Shown here: piece by piece, positions 10,576 to 23,280 of the stretch
How the letters are laid out: each line of letters opens with the position of its first letter
How positions within the stretch are numbered: position 1 is the first letter of the stretch
Origin: Anaeramoeba flamelloides
Taxonomy: Eukaryota; Metamonada; Anaeramoebidae
Direction: 5' to 3'
NCBI GenBank assembly: GCA_027625915.1
Contig: JANTQA010000015.1
Span: 5,547,001 to 5,611,000, forward strand
DNA length: 64,000 nucleotides
Translations under genes and position numbers: made by a program
The notes under the pieces: generated by a model
The model's database searches: none
Told to the model about the DNA's origin: nothing
Seen by the model: only the letters and a program-made list of their open reading frames with translations

Positions 10576-12284
10576 TAATTCAACAACCAAGAAGATCTTC
10601 AAGAATTGAAACAAAGACAATGAAAATAAAAAGAAAACGAAAAAAGCTTGGAAAACTATTAAAGAATAACAAAAGATCTAAAATCGGAATTGAAAACCTT
10701 AATGAGACTTTTATAATTCCCAAAAAAAGCAATCTAAACAAAACCATACATAAAGAGAAGAGGAAAAAGAGAAGGAAATGGTTAAAGAAAAGGAAAAGAA
10801 AAGAGAAAAAGAAACAGAGTTTACCGATTCGAGAAACAGTACATCCACCACACCATGACAATTCACTTCACCAGTCCAACAATAAAATAGTTAACAACCC
10901 CAAAGAAGCCTTATTGCCAGATCCAATTCCCATTTTTCCGATCACAAAACCAAAAAAACGAACAATTCGTCTTACAAGAAAAATAGAAGATTTCAAAACA
11001 TTTTTTAATTACGAAAACAAAGTTCGAAAGAGTACGAATAATTTCCATAATTTTGAATCAGGTTTCTTTCAACTTTGTGATGAACAAAATTGTTCTACTT
11101 CTTTGATTTATAATCATTTGGAAGATGAAAATGTAAAAAATATTAAAGTAAGAAAAGGAAAAGGAAAATCTGGAACTTTAGTAATACAAAAAGAAAAAGA
11201 AAAAGAAAAAGAAAAAGAAAAAGAAAAAGAAAAAGAAAAGAAAAAAAAAAAAGAAAACGAAAAAGAAAAAGAAAACGAAAATTTTGAAAACTTCGATTTA
11301 CCCAATGAAGAAGCAGATCTTTTAAATCCATATTTAGTAGAAAAAACAAAAGAAATAAAAATATTAAAACTAATAAAAAAAGAAATCAAAAAAATTCTCA
11401 GAAAAACAGATCAACAAAAAAAAATTGATCCTGAGAATATTAATATTCTAATTCACTCAAATTTTCTTTTTCAATTCTAAAATTTGATAACAAAGAAAAA
11501 TCAATTTTTTAATTATCTTAATAAAGTGCAACCAGACACAAAAAAATATATTATTGAAAAATTATATAAACTTTCGGTTTTAATTTCTTATGCCAACTCT
11601 GATTTAATTGAAATACTAAATGATTTTCAAACTGACACAAATATTGTTCTTAAAAGATTCAAAAAAAAATTTCGAGAAAATATAAATCAAAGTACAATTC
11701 CTTTTTTTAATCAAGATGATTTAACAAATCTTCAAGAAGGTCAGTTACAATTCAAATTGAATACAAATTCTCTTTAAATACCAATACAAAATGAGGGAAA
11801 TACTGCAAATTTCTCCCAAAACACTTTTGGAATTCAAAAATTAAATAATAATATTCAACAAAACGATGATCAAATAGCCAACTACCCAAGACGAAACTTA
11901 CAAATTAATAATCATGATCAAGAATTAATTGAAAAAAAAGATAAAGAAATTCAAAGTTTAGATTTGGATCCACCATTTAAACATTATATTGGTAAAGAAA
12001 CAGAATTAGAAGAAAAAAATGAAAATGAAAAAAGTAATGAACAATTTCAATTTTTGTTGGGATTGAATAATAAAACTGAACGGAAAAACATTAATAATCT
12101 GCAATTTGAGATTCCGCCTCCTGAAAACAATGTTTTTGTTGTTAATAGTGACTAAGAAAATCAATTCACTCAAAAGATAGAACCAATTACAAATGAATTT
12201 AAAATCAACGAAAATGAATATTTACAATCAATAAATTCATTAAATGATCTCTGGTACCCATTTAAAACTGAAAATAATTTCTGA
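10545..12284 (+). pseudogene. Lys/Glu/Asn-rich reading frame broken by three TAA codons
   Basis: One reading frame runs from 10545 to a tandem TGA-TAA at 12282-12287, about 580 codons, interrupted only by TAA at 11478-11480, 11775-11777 and 12153-12155. An ATG lies at 10620. The product would be a basic N-terminal part (repeated Lys/Arg), a (Lys-Glu)n run at about 11190-11280, then a more complex Asn/Gln-rich C-terminal half ('LFNYLNKVQPDTKKYIIEKL'-like text, ending 'SLNDLWYPFKTENNF'). Each TAA falls where Gln (CAA) would suit the context, for example 'VVNSD-TAA-ENQFTQ'. Since TAA ends the intact genes here, this is most simply a young pseudogene with C-to-T changes, or a gene needing readthrough. 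No family is recognised, and the low-complexity run could mimic coding. Confidence 0.5.
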
Positions 12285-12324
12285 TAAAAGAAAATTACAA
12301 ATAGAACCAAAAAAAACACCACAG

Positions 12325-12326
<2 letters not shown>

Positions 12327-12370
<44 letters not shown>
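12327..12370. repeat. (TA)n microsatellite
   Basis: About 22 uninterrupted TA units, just downstream of the broken reading frame that ends at 12284. Confidence 0.95.
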
Positions 12371-12378
<8 letters not shown>

Positions 12379-14198
12379 CGAAATAATTGGGATATTTTTT
12401 TTTGAATTTTTATAAAAAATCATCTTTGTTAGTAGATTTATTCGTAATTGACAAAATTCAATAAAGTTTAATCTCAATACTAATTGAATCAACGACTAAA
12501 GTATTTATTTCAAAATATGTCCATCTTAAAATATTTCTAAAAAATTTTAAAAAAAAAATAACACTTTTTTAGAACAAGACAATTCATGGAAAATCCCAAT
12601 AAAAAAATGAAGATATTTTAAGGACACAAAACAAATTTTTAAACAATACAATATAGCAAAAAGTTTTCAATTTGATTTGAAATTTTATCTAGATTAACAC
12701 TCTCCGGAAAACGATTTTTTTTATCAAAAAGAAAAAAATACTTAGCAATTGTCACACCTGAAAAAATATCCTATAAAATTGAGATCAGAATTTTAAATAT
12801 CTTTCATTAAATTAATGTCTTACACATTAAGAAACAAATTGAATTGCTATGAAGAACCAATAAACGATAAATGATTTTTGATAATCTTAAATAGTTATAT
12901 TTGAATTAAGTTTAATAAAGATATTTTTTTTAAATAAATTTACCACCACTTTTTTGGAAATAGTTTATATAAATTTGTTCGTAGTAATATTTATAATAGC
13001 AAAAATAATAAGAATTATAGCTGTGGGGCACTCTAAAAAATGATAGATATATTTTTTGAAAGTTAATATTATTTCCAAAAATAATCAAATTATAGTATTG
13101 TGGTTAATTTAGTAATTTTAAATCTGTTAAAAAAATTTAAATTTTAGTTGTGATAATTTAATGATAAATTGAAAGAAAAAAAAATTAGATTTTTCTGTTT
13201 TTTTGAATTTTAGATAACTATCTATTATTAAAAATTAAAATTTTGAGTAAAAAACAAAAATTTTTTTGATTGACAAAAATCAAAAATACAAGAAGCAAAA
13301 ATAAAAAGAGAATAAAAGAGAATAAATTTAAAATAAATAAAAATAACATCAAAAAAACATTCAACAAAGAAAAAAAAATATCAAAATCTAATTTAATACC
13401 GAAATTATACTTTTATATCGAATAAGAATTTGAAACAAAAAATTATCAAAATTATCATTTTTTTTTTGATTCCTGGTAAGCAATCCTTTTGGATTTTAAA
13501 TTTAGTCTAGATGATTTAGAGATAATAAAGAGGAATAAAAACCTTAAAAAGTAACAATTTTGAAGAGTAATAACAAATTTTGATAATTTAATAAAAAAGA
13601 AAAAAATATACTTTTTACCATTTTAATAAGAGACAAAGAAAAATTGATATCAATATTTTGAAAGAATAATAAAAAAAATCAAATAAAAATAGAATTAATT
13701 AACAACGAAAAGTCAATATTTGTTTTTCTATTTTACAAAAAATAAAATGAAAAAAAATCAATACAAATTTATTATAATTAAATCCTTTATCACATAATTT
13801 TGTCTCTATTTTTTTCATTATAATTATTAAAAGAACTTAAAAAATTCTAATACACATCCTTAATAATATTGAAAATTTAACCTTGCTTTAGCTAAAATGT
13901 ATAAATAGTTTTTTTTCATGTTTATATAAAAAATTTATTATTATTAAAAATTCAAATTCTTATTATATCTTTAAAAAAGTTCTTTAATTTTTAACAGGCT
14001 AAAAATATAATAATTTATTTTAATATGATAATGAATTAATGTTAACTTTGTATATTTATATTGATTATAAACTTGTTTATAGAATTCCTTTTTAAATAAC
14101 TCATGAAAACATAAGAACTTTTATATTTATCTTTATTGATAATAATTCAATATCGATATAACATATTTTTGATTTTAAATGTCTTTTACTTTAAATAT
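12371..14198. other. AT-rich intergenic region, nothing recognised
   Basis: No open frame, RNA gene or clear repeat could be supported. Homopolymer A and T runs dominate. Confidence 0.5.
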
Positions 14199-14200
14199 TA

Positions 14201-14602
14201 CAGCTGTTCCAAGGCTACCGTGAATTTTTATATGAATCAAATTTTGATGCTGTAATAGATTTTTAAATCTAAGGATATGAGAATAATAAATCTCATATTG
14301 AAAAAAAAAAATTCCTAAATGACCTTATTTCAAAGATTTTCTTGTGATAAGATCAAAAATATTTTCGGTATTTCAAGAGAAACTTTTAAGTGACATCTCA
14401 ACAGATTTTCCAGGTTTGAAGCAATTTAGGGATCTGAAAATTAATTTTTCTTGTATCAGAAGAAAATTTTTCAAATAAGGTCATTTAGGAATTTTTTTTT
14501 TTCAATATGAGATTTATTATTCTCATATCCTTAGATTTAAAAATCTATTACAGCATCAAAATTTGATTCATATAAAAATTCATGGTAGCCTTGGAAAGAC
14601 TG
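14201..14602. mobile_element. TIR element, family B (long-hairpin MITE)
   Basis: A near-perfect foldback of 402 bp. The left end begins CAGCTGTTCCAAGGCTACC and the right end is the complement of CAGTCTTTCCAAGGCTACC; the arms match for about 135 bp, leaving about 130 bp in the middle. TA lies on both sides (14199-14200 and 14603-14604). The TIR closely resembles those of the elements at 44277-44829 and 45168-45691. There is no reading frame, so it would be mobilised in trans by a Tc1/mariner-type transposase if active. Confidence 0.85.
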
Positions 14603-14798
14603 TATATATTCGTTTTGGTATATTTAAGATGATTAATCTTGATACCACCAATACAAAATATTTTTTCCCCTAAAATTGTACTTGAGAGAAAAACTTGTTT
14701 TTAAATTTTTCTTTATGATTCGATTTACCCAATTTGAACAATTAATATATTATTATTATTTTTGTTATTATTATTGAAGAGATAAAACTCAACAAAAT

Positions 14799-14900
14799 CC
14801 CCCCCCCTGCTCATCTTTATTTTTTTTTTTTTTAATTTAAGAAATAAACCAAAAATTTATTTTTTTTCAGTTTATTTCTTAAATTAAGGAGAATTATCTT
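14799..14900. repeat. C-run and single hairpin unit
   Basis: Nine consecutive C (14799-14807) stand out in this AT-rich DNA. They are followed by AATTTAAGAAATAAAC paired with GTTTATTTCTTAAATT around a short AT loop, the same palindrome type as in the hairpin clusters at 8.3 and 23.9 kb. Confidence 0.6.
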
Positions 14901-16149
14901 TTAAAAGTAAAATGAAATCTTTTCAAGATCTTGAAATTTTTTTTTTTTTGTAATTTGTGTTTCAACTTATAAAATGGATGAGTTAACACCATTTAAACAA
15001 TTTATTAATTTGAGTCTCTTTTTTGAAATTCAAAATTCACATTTTTCCATTATAAAACGAAAAAAAGTAAGAGATTATTTTTATTTAAGAGTTAAGTTAA
15101 TAATTGAAAATCGTAAAAAATATTTTTAGTTTTTTGTTGGAAAGTATTGATTTAGGAAGAAAATTTTTTATTTTGTTATTATTTTTAATAATTAATATTT
15201 CAATTCAAATCCCAATCAATAAAACTAATTGAAGTATAGGTTATTTAATAAAAGTCTATTTGCTATACGTTAAACAACAGTTCTCCTCTAAATTAAGATC
15301 TAATTAAGCAAAAAAATTTTTTTCTGGTTTTCAAAAAATGCAAATTTTCACAAAAATTTTCATTTTAAAAAAAATTGATTGATCTTATTTACAGAAATCC
15401 TTATACCACATTAAAACATTTTTGTAAGAAAAAAATTGATTTTGAATTTTGGGGATAAAATTACTCAATTTCCAAATATCTTCATGAAAATTTCATTTTG
15501 AAAAATTGAATATCATTATAAAATATAAACAAAATTTCTTGTTAAAATTTTAAATTACGTTAAAAAATTAATCATAATAACTATCATTCTTAAATAAATA
15601 CAATTAATTTACAATTTGTTGAATATTTTTTTTTTTTTTTTTTTTTTTTTAGTTATCGAATAGGAATTATCTCAAAAAAGAAAAAAATATTTATTTTAAT
15701 ATTTCAAGCAAAAAGACTTTTTATTGAATAATAATAATGGATAGGCAATAAAAAGAGGTAAAAAAAATTTATAATGTGAGAAATAAAATGAATTTAAGGG
15801 TTATCTTATTTTGAAAAAATTTGAAAAAAAAAATTGATCTCAAAAAAAAATATTCTTTTTTGTATTTCTTAGTTGATCAGATTTTTGATGACACTAAGCT
15901 TATATCAAATTTGTAAGAAGAGAATACAACCAATAACTTATTTCAATTTTTTTTTCTTGTTTTGGTAGAAAACTGATCCAATAAAAATCACCTTTATCCT
16001 ATCCAGATTTCTAAAGAATTGAGTAAAATCTTAGATTATTTTCTATTCTTTTGAATTCTGGAGAATTGCTATTAGCTTTTTTGTAAATTTTAGAAATTGG
16101 AGAGAAAATTTACGTAATTATTTTTTTTTTCATAAATTACAAAAAATTT

Positions 16150-16615
16150 TGTGTTTTTTTTTTCGAGTTTTCTATTTTATTAGGAAAATCTATTGATTTT
16201 CCAAATAAAATAGAAAATCCCAAAAAACCTAGAAAATTTCACAAATAAAATAGAAAACCTCAAAAAAAACCTAGAACACTCTACAAATAAATAGAAAATT
16301 CAAAAAAACCAAACTAAAATCTTTTGATTTACTAAATAAAATAGAAAACCTGAAAAAAAACCCAGAAAAATTCACATATAAAACAGACAAAATAAAGAAA
16401 AAATAGGCACTTGATGATAATTGACGGTACTGTATGTTAGATTTTTTCAGGATCCAAAAGAATTGAGAAAAATCAAACATTTTACTCAATTCTTGAAAAT
16501 TAATAACAACTAGGGTTATGTTTTCTTAAGTTTTCTGTTTATGTAAAAAATCAATATATTTTACAAATAAAACAGAAATACCCAAGAAAAACTTATAAAA
16601 TCTATGACACATTAA
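16150..16615. repeat. Hairpin cluster 2
   Basis: Successive short palindromes built around TTTTCTATTTTATT...AATAAAATAGAAAA, joined by AAAAAACCTAGAA-like spacers. They are followed by AAAAGAATTGAGAAAAATC paired with TTTTACTCAATTCTT, the core unit also found in clusters 1, 3 and 4. A minus-strand open frame over 16271-16489 is incidental. Confidence 0.65.
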
Positions 16616-16723
16616 GAAAATCTAAATTTACCTATCCAAAATATATTATTTTTCAAATCAATAGAAAAACAAAAAAGTAAAAATTTTCTTTTCAAAATAT
16701 GTCAACGTAAATATACAAATTAT

Positions 16724-16984
16724 TTGTTTATTAATGTACCAGAAAACTTAGAGTTTAAAAATTGGGATTTCTGTTCATTTTTAAACAATTTTAGAATATT
16801 ATATAAAGTTAATTCGAACAACCTTAAATATAAAATTAGAAAAAAAAATATTTTGCATTTCCAGAAAGATTTCGAAAAAATAACAGGATATAAAAACTTG
16901 TGTTATCACCAAACTTATTCCATTGTTCTTTGTTTCAATTTAGAATTCACAAAAATAAGATTAAGTTCAAAACGGGGAACTTGA
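16724..16984 (+). other. Open frame upstream of the Rab gene, unknown
   Basis: An 86-codon frame ends 25 bp before the Rab start codon. Its text ('VPENLEFKNWDFCSFLNNFR', 'YHQTYSIVLCFNLEFTKIRL') is less biased than random AT-rich frames, but it shows no motif, has no supported start and resembles no family I recognise. It may be a decayed exon or chance. Confidence 0.2.
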
Positions 16985-17009
16985 GATCATTTTTACACAT
17001 TTTTTTTCA

Positions 17010-20000
17010 ATGAGTATAAAGCTTCCTACATACTCTTTCAAGATTGTCGTACTTGGCGAGTCTGCTGTTGGTAAAACATCAATATTATTAAGGTTTCATA
17101 AAAACCAATTTTCTACACAACTCGAGCCAACGATAGGTGCAAGCCATGTTCAAAAATCTATCAACATGACCGATTGCCACATACAATTGTTAATTTGGGT
17201 AAAAAAACTTTTATCTTTTTAATTTGCTTTTGTTTTTCTTCATCATTGTTTCTGTTTAAATAAAACCTTTTTTTTTAATTTCAAATGTTAACCTATATAA
17301 AATAGGACACAGCAGGACAGGAACAATACCATAGCCTTGCACCAATGTAAACCTTTTTTTTTTTTTCTTTTTTTCAAAAGCTTTTTTCTTTTTTGTTTTT
17401 CCGATTTTTATCTTGAAAATTTCTTGATAAAAACATTCAAATTTCAAAATTCAAACACCTCAAATTTCAATTTGAAAAAAGAACAAAATTCTTCAAGCCA
17501 ACAATTCTTTTTTTTTGTTTCAAAAAAAGAAAATCGTTCTGTTGTTTTGTCTATTATGTCTGAATTTTTTTGGCGAATTTCTCGTCACAGAGACAGTTTT
17601 TCCAAAAACACTTGTTAAAACACTTGAAAAACTGAAGATAGGATTGTGAGAAAAACTTTGTAATTGAAATTTACCCAACTACAATTACTCTTTCGCAACT
17701 GAAAGATCTGATTTAATTGAATTTGTTTGAAGGTGAAATATCTAAGATTATTTTAAAATTGTGTTGTATCAGAAACAAAGTTCCTTCAACCAAATTTACA
17801 CTATTAATTTCAGATCAGATTTGAAACATATTTTCAAAATTAATGAATTAAGGAGTTACTATTTGTTCCAAAACAAAAATAACAAAATTTTCATTCATCT
17901 TTCCAAAAAAAGAAATTTTTAAATCACGTAGGAAGATTTCAAATTTTTACTTGCTTAAAATCAGTTTAAATTATTAATTGTGTTACTCTTTAAGAATGGG
18001 GGACCTTTGGTGATTCATTTTTATTCTTGGAACGTGATTATTTTGGAAAGCTGAATGGAAATATTGATCTGTTTTATTTTATAATTAACAATAATTTGTT
18101 AATCCTCCTTTTAGAATTGGGGATTTTGATGGTTTATTTTAAATTCTTTGGGATGTGTTTTTTTTGGAAAGGTGTATGAAAATTTTGTTCTTTTTATTTT
18201 GCAATAAACAGTAAGTCCCAAACATATTCATTACACAAACACTACAAATATTCCGTCCTTTCTTTTTTTGGTTAAAGTATTGACGATCTTTTATCTAAAG
18301 ATTATAAGAAATTATTTTTTGCACAAAATAGTGTTTTTGTGGCTTTTTTTTTGTTTTATGATAAATACCCACTAACCACACTTTGTTGTGATTAAGAAAA
18401 GTATTGAAATTAGATAACATTTATCTATTTTTTATTGGGTTATTAGTACCAAATTACTAATAACTGACTTTAATGAAAAACGAATTGGATTGAATATCTC
18501 ATTAGGTGTATTTTTAATGACTTGGTAAGTGAGATTTTAAAGTAGAATAAAGTTAAAAACGATTTATAATTGGGATCCTTAAGGGAGCAGCCACCATAAA
18601 GTCAAAATTTTCACTTTGTTAATATTTTGAAAGAAGATTAGAAAACAACATTTTATACTTTGGATATGTCGAGTTGCATTCTGGTATTAAAGTACTTGTT
18701 GAAAAACAATATATTAATTTTAATTTCACAAGAAAAATTAAATGCCACAATAGAATTTTGAGTTGATTTGTTTTATATACTTTGGGGAATGCTAAAATTC
18801 TTCCCTTTTATTCTGTTCTCAACGTTCTATTGTGGCATTTAATTTTATGTTGTTAAAAAATTTAATAAATTGTTTTTAAAAGAGGCATATTAAATGATAA
18901 AAAACACAATCAATAAGACTGTATTTTTCAGATCAAATTGTATAGAAAAGTGAAAGTGTTTACTCACGGTCTAAGTCTCTTATTCTAATTGAGCTTTTTA
19001 TTAAATTTAAACGGAACAATATGTCTTAGATCAACAAAAAAAAAAAAGAAAAAAACGCCAATCAACGTAATTTTCTCCCAAAAATAATTTCTTATAATCT
19101 TTAGATAAAAGATCGCCTGAACTTTTGCCAATATAAAAAAAACCCTACATTTGTATGGGATATTCAGAATTCATTTGGAAAGTACACCCTTAAGAGAGCT
19201 TTTAGAATGTAGAATCCCAGTCAAATATTTTACATTTCGAGCTTTTTTATTATAAGCTCCATTAATTCCTTAGATTTTGACATGGATAATATTACTGATA
19301 CTACAAATTGAAAAATAAATTAAATAAAATTTTCATTTGTCTTTCCAAAAAAATCACACCAATACTCTAATTAAATAAATCATCAAATTCCCCGATTCTA
19401 AAAGCTAAATTGACAATATCAGCTATTTATAACATTGAAAAGTTTAACTTTTTCGCAAGATCTTTTCAAACATTTATTGGACAGAGATGTGAATCTTTTA
19501 TTCAATTTATTTTTCAACAAATAGTAATTTTACTTTATGCAAATGGATAAATTATCAACAAATACTAAATTCACTCAAAAACCAATAAAATATTTTTCCA
19601 AATTAACTTTTATTGCTGGTAAAATAAAACGGGTATTGATTTTTTAAAGGATTGATTTTTTTTTTTAATCCTTGAGAGACGATAACCAAAACTTGAAAGA
19701 TTTTTTTTTATTTTTTCAGTTTTTTTCAAAATCAATAACTAAAAAAAGCCACAATTTTATCACTTTAGTGTTAATGATGAGACTGATCATGATCTATCGG
19801 ACAATATATTGAATGAAGAAATAGAATAGATTATTACTTCAATTTTTGATCACAATAGTATAAACATGATCACCTTTTTCCATTTACTTTTTCTTTTTCT
19901 TTTGATCGGTTTACTGATAACTCTCCCTTAAAACAACCAATAAACTGTGTTATTGGTTTTAATTGACAAAAATAAACAATTTTTAATTCTTACTCTAGGA

Positions 20001-21198
20001 GATATTAAAAATATCACCCACCCTGAATTATAAATTGCTTATTTTCTCAATTTTAACCTAATAGAGACAGTTAATTAAAAATAAAAATGTGTTCTTAGCT
20101 GTGCAAATACTCTGCTTTTTGTGATATTGAGAAAATGATCAACCAAACATTTCAAAATTTTCTAATTACATTGTTTTTTATTTTTTTTAACAAAATATAA
20201 TATTTTTAAATTCTGTATTTAATCAACAAACTGAACATTTCTTTTTGTCACAAGAAAATATAATTTACATACAATACCCAATCATTAATAACAAATTTCT
20301 TGTTTGAATTCAAGTAATTAGCTACAAAAAAATGAAAAAAAAATCGAAAGCAAAAAAATACTACAAATAAAAAAAAAAAAAAAAAAAAAAACATGAAGAA
20401 TTCTAATAGTTTGAATTGTTTGAAAAATTTTTGTAAATTATACTTTTAATTTCAAATTAAAAAAATTAAATTTTTTTATCAGAATTTCAATCAAGAAAAA
20501 TCATATTAAATGTAATTTTCATTTCTAATTGGATTTATATTGAAAGTTTGCACAATATATAATAAGCAAAATATTTTTGGAATTTGAAATAAAAATTTTC
20601 AATTTCTTAATTGAAAAATGACAGTGATAATTTTAAAAGAATATCATAGCTCCTGTAATTAACTTCAGAAGATAATTTTAAGAAGTGTTTGAAAATTTTG
20701 GAGTTTTTCGAAAATTTTCAATTCTAAATTATATACTTACTTCTTGTTTGGATTTATTATTAAACCTAACTTCTTTATTTTTCGAATAAATTTGATACAA
20801 TTAGGTACTATCGGGGTGCTCGGGGCGCATTAATTGTCTACGATCGAACAAATTATAAATCCTTTGAAAGGGCAAAAGACTGGATTAAAGAACTGAAAAG
20901 TAAGGGTTCCCCTAATGTTAGAATAGTATTAGTTGGAAATAAAATTGATCTAGAGACCAACAATGTCGATACTTCTGAAGCATTGACTTATGCGAAGGAA
21001 AATGATATGTTATTTTTTGAAACTTCAGCAAAAACAGGGGAAGGTATACAAGAAGCGTTTCTTGCTCTTGTGAAATTATTACCAAAAAAAGATGAAAATG
21101 ATGAAAACCTAAACAATAGCCAATCAAATGATAATTTCCTTTATTTACATAATATGACACAAAACAAAAAGAAGAAGAAGAGTGATGGATGTTGTTAA
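17010..21198 (+). CDS. Rab5-like small GTPase, three exons
   Basis: Join 17010-17198, 17306-17346, 20805-21198; 207 residues; phases are consistent and all splice sites are GT...AG. Motifs: P-loop GESAVGKT (16-23), effector Thr in 'EPTIGAS', switch II DTAGQ (64-68) with the catalytic Gln, 'YHSLAPMYYRGA', NKID (122-125), ETSAK (149-153) and a C-terminal Cys-Cys (206-207) for geranylgeranylation. 'GESAVGKTS', 'YHSLAPMYYRGA' and 'ELKSKGSPN' place it in the Rab5/21/22 branch, which in known systems controls early endosome tethering and fusion through GTP-dependent effector recruitment. Exon 2 is a 41-nt microexon holding switch II. Intron 1 is 107 bp; intron 2 is 3458 bp and contains a large inverted repeat. 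The subfamily is likely but not certain; paralogue number is unknown. Confidence 0.92.
17990..19420. repeat. Kilobase-scale inverted repeat inside Rab intron 2
   Basis: Blocks on the left recur in inverse order and orientation on the right. GATCTTTTATCTAAAGATTA lies near 18287 and its complement near 19105; GGGGATTTTGATGGTTTATT lies near 18120 and its diverged complement near 19380-19400; AAATGCCACAATAGAA at 18739-18755 pairs with its exact complement at 18825-18842. The axis is near 18790. The left arm also has a diverged tandem duplication of about 115 bp (17993-18110 and 18111-18210). The element is decayed; outer ends and any target duplication could not be fixed. Confidence 0.6.
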
Positions 21199-21879
21199 TC
21201 ATAATCACCATAGATATCATTTATTATTGTTGTTGCCTGTTTTTTTATTACTTTGTTTTTCAAGATAATAATTATCTCGACCAAAATAGTGTTGTAAAAT
21301 ACAGCAAACAACAAATACACCAATTGAAAAAAAAAAAATAAAAATAATTTTTTTTTATATTTAATTTTTTTGAGTGGTATCCAATAAATTTAAAAAGTAA
21401 ACCTCATTCAAAAAATGTTTACACATTTCATCAAATCAAAAATAAGCAAAAAAAAAACTCAATTTATTTTATTTTTCCAAACATAATATTAAACCACATT
21501 TAAGTTACCCAGTATTAGTTTTTTTAGATGGAGGCATTTTTATCCAAAAAAAGAAAAAAAATATAAAACCAAAAAAAAAAAAATCTGTGTCTCCAAAATG
21601 ACGAAACGAGTGGAACAAAAAATGTATTGGTAAATTTGTTGAAATTTCACCAACAATTGTTGATCGATCAAATGTTAAGATATCATCTACCAATTGTATG
21701 TTATTTCCCAATTTAACAAACTCAACACTAACCTTCTATCAACCATTGAAAAAAATTTCGAGATCTAACCAAACAGATTACGTAACTGCAAAAAAAGAAA
21801 TGAAAACAAAACAAAAAAGACAAAAAATGATATAAACACCATTTCAAAAATCTTTACTCGCTTGAAAAAATAACTTGAA
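21199..21879. other. Rab 3' flank, nothing further recognised
   Basis: Downstream of the Rab stop; AT-rich, with no supported gene. A 68-codon minus-strand frame at 21505-21711 shows no motif and no conserved context. Confidence 0.4.
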
Positions 21880-22185
21880 AAAAATACATATATCCTATAG
21901 TATTCAATATTAACAAATAATTAAATCTGGTTTGTAATTCACTTTAAAATCATTCTAAATATATAAAAACCCGAGATTTTAAAAATTAAAAAAAATAAAT
22001 AAAAAAAAACAAAAAAAAAGTGAGTCAAAATTTTTGAAAAGAGCATTACCTATTTTTTTTGACTGAACTTTGACTAAAAAAAAAGTTAACAAGAAGATAA
22101 TTTTTTACTCATAATATAATTCATTTTAAAAGACATATACAGTCTCAATTTTGTTAGTAATTATTTGTCTTTTCGAAGATATTTT
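21880..22185 (-). repeat. Dispersed repeat, copy 1 (partner at 62310-62590)
   Basis: Reverse complement aligns by eye along about 300 bp with 62310-62590. Shared landmarks include TATATATTTAGAATGATTT, GTGAATTACAAA and GTAATGCTC. It is probably a mobile-element fragment, but terminal repeats were not defined. Confidence 0.6.
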
Positions 22186-23280
22186 TTTTTTTTTACAAAT
22201 AATCTTTTATAGAAAAAAAAAAAAAATCGAAAAAAAAAAAAAAAAAAAAAAGTTTTCAAAAAAAAAAGAGAAAAGAAAAAAGTATCTAAAGAAAAACAAA
22301 AATTTGAAAAAGCAAAAGAAAAAAAATTTGAATAAATGATTCTGATCCAAACATTTAAAAAAATATTTTTTTTGAGAAGAAAATGGATTTAACCCTCAAA
22401 ATAACTTGCATTATTATTACAAAGTGATTCAAAAAATTTGAAAAATAGTTTATATATCATGAAAACTATTACATCCATGGAAAAATGAAGTGAAAAGAAA
22501 AAAAAACAAAACATAAAAAGTATCAAAATATTTCAATATTTGAAACAAATTAAAAATATTTCTAAATTAAAAAAATTATCAAAATGTGATTCTTTTTAGG
22601 GTCTATCCACTAAACCTAAATTTACTCCATATTCAGTGAGACATTTTACACTAAAAGGTAAATTTTGAAATTGTACTTCATTTGGTTGATATAATTAAAA
22701 TAACAAAAAAAAATCATTTCTTCTGTTTTTCATAAAAACAAAAAAAAACATATAATAAAAAAAGTTTCAAAGTGATCTCAATTAAAAAAAATATAATTGA
22801 CCAAAAAATACATTTTACCTTGATTATATATTTCCAAAACTGTATCAATTTCTTCAATTAGACATAAATTGGTTTCTTATAGTGTAAAAGCAATATAATT
22901 CAATTTAATCTCACTTGTGACACGTTTATAAACATCTATATTTAACAGAGTAATTATTTTATAAGATTCTAGAGAAAAAAATAACTCGTTCAATAAATTA
23001 AAAAAATGAAAAATGAAAATTTTGAGATAACAAAAAGATCTAAAGAAAAGAACTTCAAAACTGAACAATTTTTTTCAAAATTATTATAAAGGTAATTTAA
23101 TTTGGAAAGTGAGTGAAACTCTTTGATGTCTTTTTTAAAAAAAAAAAAAAATAACATAAAAAACTAAAATTCAAAAATTTCAAACAGTTAAAGCAGTTCA
23201 AAGAATCATAATAATACAATTCCATACAAATTGGTAATTATTTTGATTTTAAGAAAAATATAAAAATGATTTTTTCATCT
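22186..23280. other. AT-rich region, nothing recognised
   Basis: It has long A-runs around 22215-22250 and no supported gene or RNA. The 62-codon poly-Lys frame at 22151-22339 is an artefact of A-runs. Confidence 0.45.

Noticed and set aside
10545..12284. A variant genetic code with TAA read as Gln
   Set aside because: All seven recognised genes end at TAA in the expected place (Rab after Cys-Cys, Nopp140 after its terminal Ser-Asp-Ser-Asp, ERGIC3 after LGKIY), so TAA is a normal stop here.
22151..22339. Small Lys-rich protein
   Set aside because: Product of A homopolymers only.
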